Assembly: GCF_014805685.1 (NCBI RefSeq)
Contig: NC_060902.1
Location: 2,772,145-2,836,144, forward strand
DNA length: 64,000 bases
Direction of reading: 5' to 3'
DNA from: Silurus meridionalis
Taxonomy: Eukaryota > Chordata > Actinopteri > Siluriformes > Siluridae
The position numbers and the translations under genes were made by a program. Numbering within the stretch: the stretch's first letter is position 1; every line of letters starts with the position of its first letter. The notes beneath the pieces were generated by a model. That model had not been told where the DNA came from and ran no database searches. It worked only from the letters and a program-made list of their open reading frames with translations. Positions 53,880-64,000 of the stretch are shown piece by piece.

Positions 53880-53975
53880 GGCAAATGGAGCATCCTTCAC
53901 ACACAAGCCAAGAGCTCTCTGGAATAGAAGTGTGGTCATGCTGGAGTCCATTCACGGTGCCTACGACTCATAACT
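53880..53975 (+). repeat. Repeat R4, copy 2
   Basis: GAGCATCCTTCACACA, AAGAGCTCTCTGGAATAGAA, GTGGTCATGCTGGAGTCCA and GGTGCCTACGACTCAT correspond to copy 1 at 51150-51240 with many substitutions. Confidence 0.7.
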
Positions 53976-54146
53976 CACACTCTGAGGGGGTCCAACACCT
54001 CGCACACCTTCTTCTCCTCCCTCAGCCATTTCACTCTCCAACTCCACTCTCTCCCATCAATTAGTTTAACTCTCAATGCTAACGCTTTTCAGTGGCGAAT
54101 AAATTGCATGAGGCTCTGGTTGCTACCTCCCCCTTACTCACACACC

Positions 54147-54154
<8 letters not shown>

Positions 54155-54184
<30 letters not shown>
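54155..54184. repeat. (CA)n microsatellite
   Basis: About 15 units, preceded by CCCACC repeats. Confidence 0.97.
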
Positions 54185-54188
<4 letters not shown>

Positions 54189-55090
54189 CCCATTAGTCTC
54201 CAGAGGTGCGTATTGAAAAAAAACGACTTGCACATCCGCAGGGAAAAGGTATTTGCCACAGATAAAGCTAATTTCATCGGATAAAATGTGACATTTCGCT
54301 ACGGCCAGAAAGTCTCTCTCACGTCGAGATTAATGAATCGCCAGCAGCCGATCTTTTTACCCCATGTGCAGCTGAAAGGCGATGCCGACACACCGGGGGG
54401 TGTGCTTTCTCGGTAAGACGAATAATGAAAAATAAATGAACAATAAGAAAAAACGTGGGGGCTGCAGCTACCGGAATCCTGCTGGTTGGTGGAGACGCTG
54501 AAGGCGGATACTTTGATTAGAAGTGAGAAGTCGTTTCGTTCTTCTCTGCATTCCTTCCTTTTCTCTCTCTCTCTCTCTCTCTTGGCCCTCCTTCTCTTCT
54601 TCCTCCTCCTTGCTCCTCCTCCTCTTCCTCTCTTCGATTCGACTTGTGTTAGCAGCATGTGCTTTCGGCTGTTTACTCGTGTGGTTAACAGTGTCGATGG
54701 TTAGTAAGGGGAATTTCCTTGTTCCTTGCCAAGCCGGAGCAGATTGGCGCTCAGCTTGTGCCAGGGTTGCGCTAAATAATCATTACCTCATAGAATTACT
54801 TACGGTCTGCTGAGTAGAATTTCATTGGCAGATAAAGCCCATTAGCTCCTGACTATCGGCTTTCCTGCACAAAACACTGTAATTATTCGAGACGCGCTTC
54901 GCAATTTGATGAAAAGGATGTGGAGACGTCAGGACCCTGGGTAGACCCCATGTGGCCCCATGTGGCCCCTCTGTAGCCCCTATGCAGCCCGCAGCGACAG
55001 GTTGCCTTTGCATCACCTTGACCCCTCGCTGTCTCGTAAATTCCGCAGGGTGACAGGATGTCCTCGTTACAGAAAGAAAAGAGGGCATTC
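54185..55090. promoter_or_regulatory. Repeat-free block, candidate conserved regulatory DNA
   Basis: About 900 bases without transposons. Words suggestive of developmental enhancers: GATAAAGCTAATTTCATCGG, GAGATTAATGAATCGCCAGC, CGCTAAATAATCATTACCTC ATAGAATTACTTACGG, TTTCATTGGCAGATAAAGCC CATTAGC and CACTGTAATTATTCGAGACG. A short array of GTGGCCCC/TAGCCCC-like units is at about 54945-54990. Frames on both strands show no domain. Confidence 0.4.
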
Positions 55091-55289
55091 TGGTTCACCA
55101 GGGGACTCGATTAACATAAAGTGACATCGGGTGAAAAAAACCACACAAGAAAATGCCTTGAATTTGCTGCATTTGATGAGAAGATCCTTTGGTGGTCAGG
55201 GTGCTACAGGAGGATACAAATAAATCTGAAAATCATAACTAGTGACAAGTTTAGCGTGGATAAACTGAAGAGACATATGAAGCAGACAC

Positions 55290-55390
55290 AGATGCGATGC
55301 GATACGATACGATTTACCCCATTACGATGCAGTGCGATCCGATCTGATAGAACACAAAGCGATTTGATGCAATACAATGCAATAGAAAAA
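55290..55390. repeat. Degenerate 5-bp repeat (GATGC/GATAC)n
   Basis: CAGATGCGATGCGATACGAT and following GATnC words recur with substitutions up to about 55385. Confidence 0.75.
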
Positions 55391-55479
55391 AAATATGATG
55401 CTCCACAATTCAATATGAAACAGATAATTTGCTAATAATTTGCTACACGCCTTCATAAAGCAAAAAAGAAAATGAATTC

Positions 55480-55760
55480 ATTAAATAAAACCAGATGGGT
55501 TTTTTTTTCCTGTTGTGTCTGCAGGAAGTTACAGCTCTACCTCTGCCATGTTAATCTGTATTCTCTGTGACTCTCAGGACACGCCTCGGTCTCCGTAGTG
55601 TAGTGATACGTCATGTTCACGTAGCAGTAGCGGTGCTGAGAGAACGCGCTCGAGAAATAGTTTAGCGATGAGAAATCGATCTACGTATCGAATATTGGGG
55701 ACAAATTATTGGTCACTATCTAAATAATAAAAGTATAGTGCATCTTTTAATAAAAATTGT
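55480..55760 (+). repeat. Dispersed repeat R1, plus copy
   Basis: Matches 6037-6300 in inverted orientation; right end (GGTCACTATCTAAATAATAA AAGTATAGTGCATC) also resembles part of duplication D1 at 20995-21035. Confidence 0.75.
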
Positions 55761-56429
55761 ATGTATATATTTAAATCCAATGCACACTTTTTTAATTCAC
55801 ATTCGAATGAACTTCTATGCCAATGCACCGATGCGATTCCGTGAATCTTTCCATCCCGACTAAACTAGGAATGATTGTAATAACTAGTCGCACACACTTA
55901 ACATGTAATTCTTTTCCAAATTGCTTTTGTTATTGTACATTTTCAAATGATCCACGTAATACCATAAGAGATTAACCACAAGACACAACACAGCATCTAT
56001 GTAGGGGTCAAAAACTGATCCCTTGCTTTAAAGGAAGAAAACCTCCTCTTTGGATATTCTGGATATGGTTATCGTTTTGAGTTTCCTGTAACATGCTTCG
56101 TAGTTACTGGCGTGATGAAAGCTGGAAGCAGATGGAAGCAGAATGGCTGTATTCGAAGCCCATGCTACCACTTTTTGCGATGTCCTGCTACCACAGGGAA
56201 TGCGATGTCATCATTAGGTCTTGCTAACGATTTACCTCAAATTTTGTAAGCAAACAAATTAGCAGTCAATTTAGTTAGTAGCTACTTCAACCCTGAAAAA
56301 GAATATCCCCCTTTTCCCTGAACACTATGACCCCCCCTTAACTGCTTGGAGGTTTTACATAATCCTTCAGAAAAAAATTTATAGAAAAACCCACTTTTTT
56401 ACAGCCAACATGTTTATCCTTATATTCGT
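55761..56429. other. Unique-looking non-coding DNA
   Basis: A/T-rich to mixed, no feature recognised. Confidence 0.4.
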
Positions 56430-57410
56430 TTTTATTTTCCTTCGAGTAAGCTCTCTGAGCTTAGCATGCTCAGATAGTCTGAGTCCCCAGTGAAAGCATC
56501 TAGCGGTACGATTAGCAGCTTGGTCTAAAAGGTTGTCTAATAATGTTGTGACTGTTAATAAGCGCTGCTTACGCGTTTCTATAGGCAGTGTGTATATAAT
56601 TAGCTGTGCTGGGATGAGCCGGGGCGGTTTAATCAATAGGCTAATGCATGGCTTTAAAGGAGCCGGGAAAGAATAGGGCCATGGAGTACTGCTGCGAGGC
56701 ACAAAGGCCACAAAGGGAATGGCTGTCTCTGTTTAAGTCTCAGTAGATCAATTTGCCATATCCTGAACCGCCTGTTTAAAAAAGCGGCAAGAAAAAAACA
56801 AAACTCTGCATGTCCTGTGGCCATCCTCTAGGGGGAGACGTCAATCTCGCGGAAGTACCCCGGCTGCTCTGGAGGACTGGGAAAATGACTTTTCTGTTTC
56901 ACTCAAAATAAAAAAACAACTTAGTCTTACTCTCTGGTTACTTCCCTGCCGCTCATATCGATTCAAGCGTGATAGACAGGCAGGGCTTGGTTTCATGTGC
57001 GACAAAATGTATCCTCACAAAGAACTTGTTTACTTAGGAGAAAAGGATGGAGGGAAAAAAAAGAGAAGGACAAGTGAAAAAAAAAACCCAGCGTCCTGAA
57101 TGAAGGCTTTGTTCGGCCAGGCCTGGGCGCTGCATGAGAGGATGCAGGGCACTGATGGATAGTTATACCTGGCTCCCCCCTGGTGCCTCAAATGCCTCAG
57201 CTAGATACCACGGCTAGATACAAACGCACCCTCTGTCCACCTCCCCCTGTCTCACTCCCCCTGGACTGGCTTTGTGTACGAACAACCGGAGTCTTTTCCT
57301 GCCTCCGCTCTTTTTTTTCAGTGCCCTTTCCATTTTCCATTCCGAGGGAGGGAGGGAGGGGTTTTTGGCCGGCTGTCCAGGTTTACCTGTGAATGCCGAA
57401 GTGAAGCGGA
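56430..57410. promoter_or_regulatory. Repeat-free block, candidate conserved regulatory DNA
   Basis: Balanced composition. Words include GTGTATATAATTAGCTGTGC, GGCGGTTTAATCAATAGGCT AATGCATGG, GAAAGAATAGGGCCATGGAG and CAGTAGATCAATTTGCCATA. The segment 56560-56790 looks most enhancer-like. Minus-strand frame 56379-56711 shows no domain. Confidence 0.35.
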
Positions 57411-58230
57411 GTGAAGGAGGTGGCTTGTATGATGGTAAAAAGAGACAAAAAGAGGGTTTATGCAAACGTGTAAGTTTTTTACATGGTTCTTTACAAAGCT
57501 GTAGAATGGATGCTAGTAAAAATGGACAGCACTTCACCAAGAGATTCACCAAGGGACAGGTCTGTTGTGATTTTTTCCTTCTTTGGTAAAGGGAGCAGGT
57601 GTTTGACATTGTTTCTATGGTTGAACAACATTAAGTAAACGTTTAGAGCGATTTTAATGGTTCTCAAATCAATCAATGTATTAATGGTAAATGGCGGGTG
57701 GCATAGATGAGAATTGGTGCTTAGAGTAAACAGTTTAAACAGAGGAACCAGACCTCTTGAAGAAGCCAAGTTGCTTTTTCGTGGTAGTGAATAATGGGAT
57801 TCAAAATCGCTAGAAAAAATGGGCAGTATTGGGTGTGTTGAATAAATCCTGAGTACAGGACCGTCTTCATGCCTACAGTAGAAGTTGGAAGTTACGAAAT
57901 CAAGATGAAACACTTTTTTCGGGGTGCAAATGTTTTCAAGTATCCATAGGTTCACGTATGTATGAATAGATTGACTTGTACTTGTTTTGACCTTCAAGAA
58001 TATCATGGTTTTACCTAAATTTAAGAGGGCGTGTCCTAAAACAAAGATTTTTTTTTCGTGTTTCCTATATACAAATTCTAGTACCACAGAAAAACCTATA
58101 ACAGTTCCTCAACCTCACTTAAGTTTATTTTTGTCTCAAATTGAGATCAGGGCAGTGAAAATATTTGTTTGCTTGATGCTACTTTCAGACAAATATCGGT
58201 ATTTACTGAATATGAATTAATGAATGTTTT
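57411..58230. other. Unique DNA with an unassigned open frame
   Basis: On the minus strand a frame stays open over 57491-58087; the first ATG is at 58004-58006, giving about 171 codons with no repeats and no domain I recognise. A frame of this length is expected about once by chance in 64 kb of A/T-leaning DNA, so I do not call a gene. Confidence 0.4.
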
Positions 58231-58951
58231 CTTGACCCAGGAATCTCGACACACGCCGCTGAAATCTCTTTATTTTTAAAGAAAACTAACCGACTGTAAA
58301 ATATCCCAAAGTTGTAAAAAACTCAGGGAACTTTTACTCTACGGTAACATCGCCAAACTACTGTGTGACCCCGAGGACTAAACTAAGACGACTAGCATGA
58401 CGGATTGCCTCTCACAACCTGTGTGACTTTGTTTTACTTCTCCATTCCTTTTTTTTCGTTTTGAGAAAGTATAAATCACTTTCTGCTGTTCACCCTCCAT
58501 TCCCACAACCCCTCCTTTCCCCTTCCATCAGCACTCCCTCTCTTTCTCAGACAGGGTTGGGATAGATAAGCACCACTGATCAATGAGGTGCTGCTGTGCT
58601 CTTTAACTAGACTCTTTCTCCACACTCCGAGTGTGGGGCATCGCTCCATTCGCCATCCCTTTTTACCTCTCTCTCACTTTCTCTCTCTCTCTCTCTCTCT
58701 CTCTGACCTAATGGATCCATGAAGCAAAGGGGATCGACTTCTTTTTTTTTGTTTGCTCATTCGTTCCTTCTCGTCGCACTCTGAAAGGACTGATGTGCAC
58801 GAGGTGAAAAGCAATCAATCGCTCTGCGCATGGATCTTTCATTTTCTTATTATTTGTGAAATGCCATAACCTGATCGAAAAACATCAGCCATGAATTCTG
58901 ATCAGGGGGCGAGGAAGATAAACGAAATTTGTCACAGTTACCCGGGAATTT

Positions 58952-58953
<2 letters not shown>
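58231..58953. other. Unique non-coding DNA with (CT)n
   Basis: (CT)n at about 58678-58704. 58380-58680 and 58760-58850 have balanced composition. No exon evidence. Confidence 0.4.

Positions 58954-59008
<55 letters not shown>
58954..59008. repeat. (GA)n microsatellite
   Basis: About 27 uninterrupted units. Confidence 0.98.
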
Positions 59009-59010
<2 letters not shown>

Positions 59011-59328
59011 AAAATAAAGAAATTACAAATTTCAATTTAAGAAAAAAGTAGAAAAGAGAGAAACAATAAAGTAAAAATTAAAAAGAGAGAAAGACAATAA
59101 GCAAACATGAAAAATCTATTTAAAAGTAGAAAGCAAAAAGAAGAAAATAATGAAGCAAATAATGTAAAAAGAAACCAAGAATAAAATATTGAGTAAACAA
59201 TTTTGAAAAAAATATATAAATTTGCAAGAGTTTCTTTTTAAGAAAAGAGAGAAAGAAAATTAATTAAGGAAATTAAGACAAAGAAAATTAAATAAAAGAT
59301 GAAATGAAAAAAGAAATGTCATTCATAT
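59009..59328. repeat. A-rich, purine-rich low-complexity DNA
   Basis: AAAAGAGAGAAA-type words dominate the plus strand; links the (GA)n and (GACA)n tracts. Confidence 0.7.

Positions 59329-59419
<91 letters not shown>
59329..59419. repeat. Compound (GACA)n/(GATA)n microsatellite
   Basis: About ten GACA units followed by about twelve GATA units. Confidence 0.98.
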
Positions 59420-59963
59420 TCTAAGTTCTAGCTTTTCTTTTCCATTATAGCTTCTCATAGTCTGAAAACTTTGGCTTGACAGCATACTGGGAATTAAACA
59501 AATACATTTATCATTTCCTCTTTTCTCAGAGAAAGTGATGTACATTAGGGAACACTGAAAATAAAAACTACAAACATAAATTATAGACAAAAAAAAGAAT
59601 CTGATCTGAAACAGATCTGTTCATTACCACTGGATTCATCGTCAGTAGCTGCCTGGTCAGTGGACAGTGGTTTCATTTACCCTGCAAAAATAATCAAGTT
59701 ATGAAAAGACACCACAAACTACAATGCTAGGCCACACCCACTTTGGGTTTATTGGTGGATTTTTACCGCATTATTTTCTACCACTAGCTAGAAAAAAAAA
59801 AGCAAACACCCCTTGTTAACTCAGACGTTTTCAGGTACACTGGTACGACTTCAGCTGCTCACATACAATCATATTCACCTGTTTATTCACATATCTGACC
59901 AACAGAGGACGAACATGGAAGCGCCCTAGTCGTTTGTCACGTCCAAGGTAAGTCAAATGCAAC

Positions 59964-59964
<1 letters not shown>
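59420..59964. other. Unique-looking non-coding DNA
   Basis: No feature recognised; A/T-rich. Confidence 0.4.

Positions 59965-60026
<62 letters not shown>
59965..60026. repeat. (AT)n microsatellite
   Basis: About 31 uninterrupted units. Confidence 0.98.
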
Positions 60027-60029
<3 letters not shown>

Positions 60030-60160
60030 AATACACAGATACCCTTCAAACAAGCTCCCAACTACCCCCACACTACAACCAACTACCCAATACACCACCC
60101 CTCTACCCTACTCCTCCCTGTACATGATTCTATAAAGTACGTACTGAAATCTCCTTCTTA

Positions 60161-60478
60161 ACAGCATGGACAGAAAAGGTTTAAACAGGAATAAGAAGAA
60201 ATTGGGATGGAAAGATAAGAACAAAAATAAAGAGGGATAGACTGAATAAAAAAGAAAAAATTAACAAAAATAAGCAAAGAAGATGTGCAAAAACAAGAGG
60301 AAGGGATGGACAGAAATGCCGAAAAGGAATATGGCAGGAATGGGAAGACGGGACTGACAAAATTTTAAGCTAGAATGGACAGAATTAATAATAAATGGTT
60401 GGAAATAGGAAGAAGAGATAGACAGGAATAAAAGGTTGAATGGACAGGATGAATAGAGAGAAAGAAATAGGAAGTAGG

Positions 60479-60572
<94 letters not shown>

Positions 60573-61060
60573 AATGGGAGGTAGGGATGTAAGTAAATTC
60601 AGGATAGAATGGACAGTAATGCAAATTAATAGTTGGATGGAAATAGGATAAAAGGATGGACAAAATATGAAGTTATGGACTGAAATAGTCAGAAATGTGA
60701 TCAAGAACTGGACAGAAATAGAAAGAAAGGATGGATAGAAATGAAAGATGAAATGGAGAAAAGATGGGAAGAAGGGATTGACAGAAATGAAAATGAATAG
60801 ACAGAAATCCGATAGAGGGAAGAATGGAAATAAGATAAAGGGGTGGACAAAATTATAAGATTGACAGGACTAAAATAAAAAGAATGGATTGATAGAAAAA
60901 AGATAAAGAGATGTATAGGAATGAACGATGAAATGGACTTTAATATGAAGATCAGATTGACAGAAATAAGAAGAAGGGGTGGACAAAAATGGAAAACAAA
61001 ATAGAGGGATAGACAGAATCGTAAAGAGGGGATGAACCAAGATGAAAGAAGGGATGAAAT
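60161..61060. repeat. Degenerate ~20-bp purine-rich repeat containing (GATA)n
   Basis: Variants of GGGATGGACAGAAATGAAA and GGAAATAGGAAGAAGGGATG recur with a spacing near 20 bases. Within it lies a pure (GATA)n tract of about 23 units (60479-60571). Similar units continue inside duplication D2 (61920-62040). Minus-strand frames here translate to F/L/S/I-rich and LSIYLSIY peptides and are spurious. Confidence 0.75.
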
Positions 61061-61798
61061 GTAATCTCTTTTTATACAATCCAGAAGGTCAGAACATTAA
61101 GAACGATAAGAACATTTGGGATTGGGTTTTTACCAAACACTCGTCCATTCTCTAAACACAGCAGCCATTTTGATTAACATTCTCTCAGTGTTTTTCTTTT
61201 AGTTGTAGGCGGTAAAGATCTGATCATGTATATATCAGGTTTAAAACCACGGGGAACGGACTGATATAGCTGCACTTAGATAAATCAAACGACACACAAA
61301 GTACTCTAATAACGGTCTTTGGTATAAAGTTGACTAGGGAATAATAAACCATGTTTGTTATTGCTAGCGACGCTCACGCTCTACTCATCCCTCATTGGCG
61401 AGTTAATTATTCATGCTGTTCATGCCTTTTGTGAGCACTTTTTTCCCCACTTCTCACATTCAGCAGTTTTCTACCAGACATAAATAATCCTTAAAGGAAG
61501 CCGAGATACACACAATGGAGCCCACAAACAAGTTAGCAGCGCTACCGCTCAAAACTAGCGCTCAGGTCAGCAAAAAAAAACAAATGACACTCCCCTCCTC
61601 TAGGCCCGAGGAAAAGCTACTCAGGTTCCTTCCTGTTCCGTGAATCTTTTTCTTCACGTGCTCAAGTCCCTGATACTCCTCACTGCGGTGTTATCTCAAA
61701 GCCTCAGAACTGAGCTAGCTCTCAAAGGAATACTCGACTCCATCTGAGACCTACACATGCTAGCAGCGCTAACACTGTACAGAGTTTTAATCCACTGT
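61061..61798. other. Unique-looking non-coding DNA
   Basis: Mixed composition, no repeat family. 61380-61470 (GGCGAGTTAATTATTCATGC) might be conserved. No exon evidence. Confidence 0.4.
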
Positions 61799-61800
61799 AA

Positions 61801-61856
<56 letters not shown>

Positions 61857-61858
61857 AA
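61799..61858. repeat. (AAAG)n microsatellite, first of three
   Basis: About 15 units, left border of duplication D2. Confidence 0.97.
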
Positions 61859-62236
61859 CGAGGAAGGAAGGACAAAGCATCAAAACCATAAAAGAGAGAA
61901 GAAATTTTAATAAGGGATGGAAAGACATGAATGGAAAGAAAAGATGGGCAGAAAATAAAAACAAAGAATGGACAGAACGAATACAAGGATGGATAGACAT
62001 TGGAAAAGGGAAGGACAGAAAAGAAAGAAGGACAGACAATATAGGTGCGTTTCACGGTAACACCTGGTCACTGCTGTGTTTTATGGCTTTCTATTCCTAT
62101 GTGATTTTCTCTGCCATGTCACATAGGGTTCAAAGCCATTGGGTACAGAGTGAAAACTCGACACATAAACAACTACGGAAAGTAGTGGCACCAAGTCCAA
62201 GACAAATTACAGTAACTCTTTATCTAGAAGCCTGAC

Positions 62237-62281
<45 letters not shown>

Positions 62282-62377
62282 AACTCACCATATAGAACAA
62301 CAACATCAGCAAAGTTAGCATCCGTGCAGTATGGGTGAAGGAGCCTGAGAGACATAAAAACATAGGAAACAAAGTAT

Positions 62378-62378
<1 letters not shown>
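61859..62378. repeat. Tandem duplication D2, copy 1 (520 bp)
   Basis: From CGAGGAAGGAAGGACAAAGC to ACATAGGAAACAAAGTATA; includes a (CA)n tract at 62242-62280. Compared with copy 2 it lacks one base in five homopolymers (A5 vs A6, G3 vs G4, G2 vs G3, C1 vs C2, G2 vs G3) and its (CA)n is one unit longer. I see no substitution. Confidence 0.97.
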
Positions 62379-62460
<82 letters not shown>

Positions 62461-62462
62461 AA
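62379..62462. repeat. (AAAG)n microsatellite, second of three
   Basis: About 20 units between the copies of D2. Confidence 0.97.
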
Positions 62463-62845
62463 CGAGGAAGGAAGGACAAAGCATCAAAACCATAAAAGAG
62501 AGAAGAAATTTTAATAAGGGATGGAAAGACATGAATGGAAAGAAAAGATGGGCAGAAAATAAAAAACAAAGAATGGACAGAACGAATACAAGGATGGATA
62601 GACATTGGAAAAGGGGAAGGACAGAAAAGAAAGAAGGGACAGACAATATAGGTGCGTTTCCACGGTAACACCTGGTCACTGCTGTGTTTTATGGCTTTCT
62701 ATTCCTATGTGATTTTCTCTGCCATGTCACATAGGGTTCAAAGCCATTGGGTACAGAGTGAAAACTCGACACATAAACAACTACGGGAAAGTAGTGGCAC
62801 CAAGTCCAAGACAAATTACAGTAACTCTTTATCTAGAAGCCTGAC

Positions 62846-62888
<43 letters not shown>

Positions 62889-62984
62889 AACTCACCATAT
62901 AGAACAACAACATCAGCAAAGTTAGCATCCGTGCAGTATGGGTGAAGGAGCCTGAGAGACATAAAAACATAGGAAACAAAGTAT

Positions 62985-62985
<1 letters not shown>
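62463..62985. repeat. Tandem duplication D2, copy 2 (523 bp)
   Basis: Second copy of 61859-62378, with (CA)n at 62851-62887. All visible differences from copy 1 are length differences. Confidence 0.97.

Positions 62986-63043
<58 letters not shown>
62986..63043. repeat. (AAAG)n microsatellite, third of three
   Basis: About 14 units; followed by unrelated sequence starting GCAGTGTTAACTGTGG. Confidence 0.97.
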
Positions 63044-63127
63044 AGCAGTGTTAACTGTGGTACTAGAAGCAGTGGTAGATCGTGAGCACAAGGCAGAATA
63101 CAGTCACATAGTGGCAAAGGCACAGAG

Positions 63128-63640
63128 TCGCACTGTTGTCATAATACTGTCACACTATCATCACACAAAGTACAACCCACAGTCACACAAACTACAACCT
63201 TACAGTCACACAAACTATAACCTCACAGTCACACAAACTACAACATCACAGTCACACTAACATCACACAAACTACAACCTTACAGTCAAACAAACTACAA
63301 CCTCACAGTCACACAAACTACAACCTTACTGTCACACAAACATCACACAAACTACAACCTCACAGCCACACAAACATCACACAAACTACAACCTCACAGC
63401 CACACAATCATCACACAAATTACAACCTTACAATCACACAAACATCAGACAAACTACAACTCACAGTCACACAAACTACAACCTCACAGTTACACAAACA
63501 TTACACAAACTACAACCTCACTTTCAAACAAACATCACACAAACTACGTCACAGTCACAAAACTAAAACCTCATAGTTACAAAGATTTTACACAAACTAC
63601 AACCTCACCATCACACAAACTACGTCACACACAGTTATAC
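63128..63640. repeat. Compound minisatellite of 23-bp and 11-bp units
   Basis: The main unit is 23 bp, starting CACACAAACTAC and ending CTCACAGT. A second unit of 11 bp, CACACAAACAT, is placed between main units in a semi-regular way, giving a 34-bp composite in the central part (about 63310-63450). Copies become irregular after 63520. Confidence 0.93.
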
Positions 63641-63644
63641 ATTT

Positions 63645-63857
63645 GTACAGCCACACACCCACACATCCACACACTCACACAACCAACAAACTCACACACT
63701 CACACAGTCACACACTCACACAGTCACACACTCACACAGCCACACAGTCACACACTCACACACTCACACAGTCACACACTTACACACTCACACAGCCACA
63801 CACTCACACTCTCACACACACACACAGTCACACACTCACACACTCACACAGCCACAC
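63645..63857. repeat. Minisatellite of CACACAGTCACACACT-type units
   Basis: About a dozen variants of CACACTCACACAGTCA; grades into (CA)n. It is related in composition to the preceding array and probably evolved from it. Confidence 0.92.
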
Positions 63858-64000
63858 ATAGGTTCCAATCACTGTTATTTTCCCACCAGTTTTTAAACCC
63901 TGACAGTTCAGCAGACTGGATCCAACAAACACGCTGAATCATTACCATGTAGCGCTCATGTTGTACCAGAGAGCAGTGTGTATTCGTACGTTACAGAGCA
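63858..64000. other. End of window, unique sequence
   Basis: No feature recognised. Confidence 0.4.

Noticed and set aside
57491..58087. Minus-strand frame of up to 198 codons without repeats
   Set aside because: Its first ATG is at 58004-58006 (about 171 codons). No domain is recognised, and one frame of this length is expected roughly by chance here. Kept only as a note.
59965..60026. (AT)n tracts as replication origins or matrix attachment sites
   Set aside because: Four similar tracts occur in the window and nothing besides base composition supports such a role.
63128..63640. CRISPR-like array because of regularly spaced short repeats
   Set aside because: Units are contiguous and variable, with no unique spacers and no cas genes, in a vertebrate genome. 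It is a minisatellite.
1..64000. Endogenous retrovirus or LTR element
   Set aside because: No LTR ends, primer-binding site, or gag, protease or integrase words were seen on either strand.

Overview
This 64 kb window looks like non-coding nuclear DNA from a teleost fish. The evidence is the mix of repeats: three Tc1-like transposon families, internally deleted mariner copies, hAT-type elements with 8-bp target duplications, an L2-like LINE fragment, three kinds of tRNA-derived SINE, and very dense (AC)n, (AG)n, (AT)n, (GATA)n and (AAAG)n microsatellites. The SINE and Tc1 consensus forms resemble ones I know from ostariophysan fishes, catfish-like genomes in particular. That last point is recall, not a search.

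I can support no protein-coding exon. The long open frames are antisense to transposons, translations of simple repeats, or of a length expected by chance. The window is probably a gene desert or part of a very large intron. Between the repeats lie several repeat-free blocks of balanced composition, rich in CpG and homeodomain-, POU- or CCAAT-like words, that look like conserved regulatory DNA (about 6.4-6.8, 9.7-10.1, 12.5-13.4, 23.2-24.0, 24.8-25.5, 29.3-29.8, 31.4-33.8, 41.6-42.2, 54.2-55.1 and 56.4-57.4 kb). The best candidate for a promoter and untranslated first exon is 46.9-48.9 kb, which ends at a strong splice-donor match (exon end 48865).

Layout. 0-9 kb: a 12-bp minisatellite, a complete 551-bp Tc1-type MITE, a deleted mariner, Tc1 relics, then A/T-rich DNA. 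10-17 kb: SINE cluster, mariner relic joined to an L2 reverse-transcriptase fragment, and two tRNA-Glu-headed SINEs in opposite orientation. 17.8-22.3 kb: (GATA)n/(GACG)n, a GA/CT- and CpG-rich block, and a recent ~845-bp tandem duplication between (CT)n tracts. 22.6-31 kb: a near-perfect 60-nt hairpin, more Tc1 deletion derivatives and candidate regulatory blocks. 35.8-39.9 kb: a very degenerate ~16-bp minisatellite broken by two related hAT-like elements, one carrying a nested hAT with a perfect 8-bp target duplication. 40-46 kb: SINE and Tc1 fragments. 50.5-53 kb: A-rich and then ~1 kb of purine-only-like minisatellite. 59-64 kb: purine-rich tetranucleotide and ~20-bp repeats, a second tandem duplication (~604 bp) whose copies differ only by homopolymer-length indels, and a compound 23/11-bp minisatellite.

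All statements about conservation, regulation and expression are inference, because no alignment or transcript data were available.
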